From an uncultured bacterium (GTDB lineage Bacteria; Planctomycetota; GCA-002687715), in NCBI GenBank assembly GCA_902826835.1, contig CADEGH010000010.1:89018-153017 (forward strand): DNA of 64,000 nt. The letters are read 5' to 3'. Numbering within the stretch: the first letter of the stretch is position 1; each line of letters begins with the position of its first letter. Shown here piece by piece: positions 61,741 through 64,000 of this stretch. Made by a program: the position numbers and the translations under genes. A model generated the notes under the pieces. That model had not been told where the DNA came from. It saw nothing but the letters and a program-made list of their open reading frames with translations, and ran no database searches.

Positions 61741-64000
61741 TCACTGGGGAGCGCCAGTGATGCGTAGGTGGCGGACCAATACCCGCGTGCGGGCGCCGGA
61801 GTGGAGCTGAAGGCCGAAGTGGCCGGAGGCGTAACGATCGTCTTTGATGGCGGAGGTGAGGACGCCGTTGACATACACCTCCAGGAGATCACCCTCGGCG
61901 AGAATGAGGTAGTGATTCCAATCGAGCGGCGCCACCGCGGGCTTCCAGACCGTGGGATCGGCGGGCACCAAGGTGCCGCGACCGTGTTCGTCGTAGATGG
62001 AGCCCCAGTAGGCTTCGCCCACGTCGGCCTGGTAGCCCTGGAGATCGAAATTCGGGAGACGCTGGGATCGGAATTGCATGCCACTATTCCCGGCATCGAG
62101 GCGAACCTCGAATTCGAGTCGGAAGTCGCGATAGGCCTCCTTGGAAACGAGGAAGGTATTCCGTTTTAGATCCTTCGCGTCGCCGACGAGCGTGCTCGCC
62201 TCGAAACTCCAGTATTGCGATTCGCCCTCGAATTGCGACAGGCGCTCGTCCAAGAGGGAACGCCAAGGCCGAGCGGGTTCTCGGGGATCCGCCACGCCCA
62301 ATACGAACGCGGTGAGATCGGTGACTTGTTCGAGCGAGAGGCCGTCGAGAAGCCCGTCGGGCATGGCGGAACCAGCCGAGGGCTTGCGCTCCTCGATCTC
62401 CGCTTTCGCTACCTCGAGCTCGAGTCCGGTCGGCGCCAATACCCGGATCGAAGTCGTGGTTTCACCGACCGGAAGGCCGGATACGACCGAGCCGTCTTTC
62501 ATCCAATGGTCGATGCTCCGGTATTGGTCGGAAATGGTGCGTGACGGCAAGAGGGTGGCGATCAGGAAGTCTTCGACCGTGAACCGGCCGCGGGCGCTCG
62601 TGAGTTCCGGCCCTCCATTTTGCCCGATGTCGCCGAGACGATGGCAGGCGCCGCACGAGGTCTTGAAGAGCGCGCGCCCGGCTTCCTCACTGCGGGGAGT
62701 TTGGAGGCGGCGCTCGACGAAGGCCAAGGTGCGGTCGAGGGGGCGACGCTCCGCTTTGGGGTCCAGCACAATTGCGGCCCGGGCGGCGGGGTCGAGTGCT
62801 TTGGCGACCTGATGGCGAGCCTCCTTGTGAATGCGAGGGAGTATGCGCTCTTGGAGAGCTCGGAGGTGTCCGAGATAACTCGCTCCTCCCGGCCGCACGG
62901 CCGCCGCCGCAAGCGTGGTAGCTATGAGCTCCCCGGTGTCCATGTCGAGCGGAGAAGTGCCCTGAGCCAGGCCCCGCAAATAGTGGATCTGACGCTCGAC
63001 ATTGGGTTCGCGACGAAGGCTGTCGGCCAGCAGCATTCGCGAAAGCCGGGGATCCAAGCTCGCCCAAATCGCGGACAGAGCAAAATCCCCTTCGGGATGC
63101 AGAGTGGGACGGAGCAAGGCGCTGCTCAGCGCTGGGGATACCGCGGCACCGGCAATCACCGCGAGTTCGACGGCGCGCACCGCGGCATGCCACGCCGGGG
63201 AACCGACCGCCTCGAATTGCAACGTGCGCAGCAACACGGCTTCGACTCCGTCCAGTTTCCAAGCCGAGAGCCCGTGCTGACGAATCAGGGCCAAGAGGCC
63301 TTCGGAGGCGATCCGGAGCGGCGCGCCTCGCAAGGTTCTCCACACGGTAGTGATCGGCATCGACTCGAGATCGCGAGCGGCCAGGAAACGGAGCGTTCGA
63401 TCCGGCGAGCCCAAGTCGGCAAGGAGCGCGTCCGGTCCGGTCGGCACGGGCCGAGTCGGCGGTGGCGGCAATGGGGTCCCGAGTCCGTCGTCGCTCGGAC
63501 CTTCGTAGCTGACCCGCAGCAGTCGGCCGCGGGTTCCGCGCCCGCCGGTGGTGAGCAGAAGGTCGCCGCGGGCATCCACGGCGAGGTCGGTCACCGGGAG
63601 CGGGCGACCGGTCATGAAATTCTCGGCCCGGCCCTTCAGTCCGTGACCGTCGCGTTCGAGGTGGAAGGCGACGATGCGTCCTTCCGACCAGTCCGCGCCG
63701 AAGACCGCTCCGCGGTAGCGCGACGGGAAGGCGGCGCGGTCGTAGAGGACCATGCCGGTGGGGGAGCCTCGCCCGACTTCGACGATGGGAGGCAGGGAGT
63801 CCGGCGACCACGCCGGCCATTTCTTGGACCCGGACCGCCATCCGTACTCGCCCCCGGGAACGATGTGGACTAGGCGAACCGGCCGGTGCCACGGGAGTCC
63901 GATCTCCCACTCCATGTCCGAATCGAAGGCCAAAAGGTCGCCGCCGCGGCTGAACGCCAGGTCGTACGCATTGCGCAGGCCCCCGGCGAGGCGGCGGACC
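61741..64000 (-). CDS. Propeller / HEAT / cytochrome c / DUF1080 fusion, N-terminus cut off
   Basis: The gene runs off the right edge. In order from the edge: a PQQ-dehydrogenase-like/NHL beta-propeller segment (RNAYDLAFSRGGDLLAFDSD, IVPGGEYGWRSG, GSPTGMVLYD), HEAT-like helices, a single-haem cytochrome c domain with CGACHRLGDIGQNGGPEL, and a C-terminal DUF1080 (3-keto-disaccharide hydrolase-type, concanavalin-like) domain with FEGESQYWSF and YLILAEGDLLEVYVNG. This architecture is a planctomycete hallmark (putative membrane-bound dehydrogenase domain family). At least 753 residues are visible. It should act in the periplasm on carbohydrate or sugar alcohol with electron transfer to haem. Confidence 0.86.
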   Translation of the reverse strand, partial: VRRLAGGLRNAYDLAFSRGGDLLAFDSDMEWEIGLPWHRPVRLVHIVPGGEYGWRSGSKKWPAWSPDSLPPIVEVGRGSPTGMVLYDRAAFPSRYRGAVFGADWSEGRIVAFHLERDGHGLKGRAENFMTGRPLPVTDLAVDARGDLLLTTGGRGTRGRLLRVSYEGPSDDGLGTPLPPPPTRPVPTGPDALLADLGSPDRTLRFLAARDLESMPITTVWRTLRGAPLRIASEGLLALIRQHGLSAWKLDGVEAVLLRTLQFEAVGSPAWHAAVRAVELAVIAGAAVSPALSSALLRPTLHPEGDFALSAIWASLDPRLSRMLLADSLRREPNVERQIHYLRGLAQGTSPLDMDTGELIATTLAAAAVRPGGASYLGHLRALQERILPRIHKEARHQVAKALDPAARAAIVLDPKAERRPLDRTLAFVERRLQTPRSEEAGRALFKTSCGACHRLGDIGQNGGPELTSARGRFTVEDFLIATLLPSRTISDQYRSIDHWMKDGSVVSGLPVGETTTSIRVLAPTGLELEVAKAEIEERKPSAGSAMPDGLLDGLSLEQVTDLTAFVLGVADPREPARPWRSLLDERLSQFEGESQYWSFEASTLVGDAKDLKRNTFLVSKEAYRDFRLEFEVRLDAGNSGMQFRSQRLPNFDLQGYQADVGEAYWGSIYDEHGRGTLVPADPTVWKPAVAPLDWNHYLILAEGDLLEVYVNGVLTSAIKDDRYASGHFGLQLHSGARTRVLVRHLRITGAPQ

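Overview
The window is GC-rich DNA, with third codon positions mostly G or C, and is densely packed with genes on both strands. It suggests a member of the Planctomycetota. Pointers are a dehydrogenase-like propeller / HEAT / cytochrome c / DUF1080 fusion at the right edge, a CRTAC1 (FG-GAP plus ASPIC/UnbV) protein paired with a TPR multiheme cytochrome, several HEAT-repeat exported proteins, large secreted proteins with low-similarity C-terminal domains, an excisionase-type HTH fused to a receiver-like domain, and many overlapping start/stop pairs (ATGA, GTGA, TGATG). This assignment is inference; no rRNA, tRNA, CRISPR array, insertion sequence or integrase was found.

Layout. 1-11.9 kb: a surface-glycan locus with glycosyltransferases (GT2, GT4, DUF1972-type), sugar epimerases, the CDP-glucose pair rfbF/rfbG, two B12-binding radical SAM enzymes and a small 110-residue protein. 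11.9-12.9 kb: an exported thioredoxin-like protein. 13.3-17.7 kb: an overlapping operon of three prepilin-like proteins and a lipoprotein, followed by a HEAT protein. 17.7-20.9 kb: a glpD / DUF1579 / lactonase-like lipoprotein group on the minus strand. 21-31.7 kb: metH followed by four PLP enzymes, with a lipoprotein, an HTH-receiver regulator and a HAD phosphatase between them. 31.7-39.6 kb: a HerA-like ATPase, a CmoB-like methyltransferase, and the CRTAC1/cytochrome operon. 39.7-44.5 kb: a basic-tailed protein, a DUF4097 lipoprotein and two large secreted proteins that share a C-terminal domain. 44.5-49.6 kb: a histidine kinase / response regulator pair with a downstream 820-residue HEAT protein, possibly under the same regulator. 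49.7-52.7 kb: a secreted protein and a PHB-depolymerase-like hydrolase. 53-58.6 kb: manC, ruvX, rpsO and pnp, with a large hairpin leader before rpsO and a long disordered tail on PNPase, then a cold-shock protein. 58.7-64 kb: an atypical transketolase coupled to a DUF1989 protein, and the truncated cytochrome/DUF1080 fusion.

Working together: rfbF and rfbG would make CDP-4-keto-6-deoxyglucose and manC GDP-mannose for the glycan glycosyltransferases. MetH and the PLP enzymes suggest methionine/cysteine metabolism. The rpsO-pnp arrangement is a classical RNA-metabolism operon. The two-component pair has matching direct repeats upstream of itself and of its downstream HEAT gene, so an autoregulated unit is plausible. 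Many starts are GTG or TTG, chosen from a Shine-Dalgarno sequence or an overlap with the previous stop.
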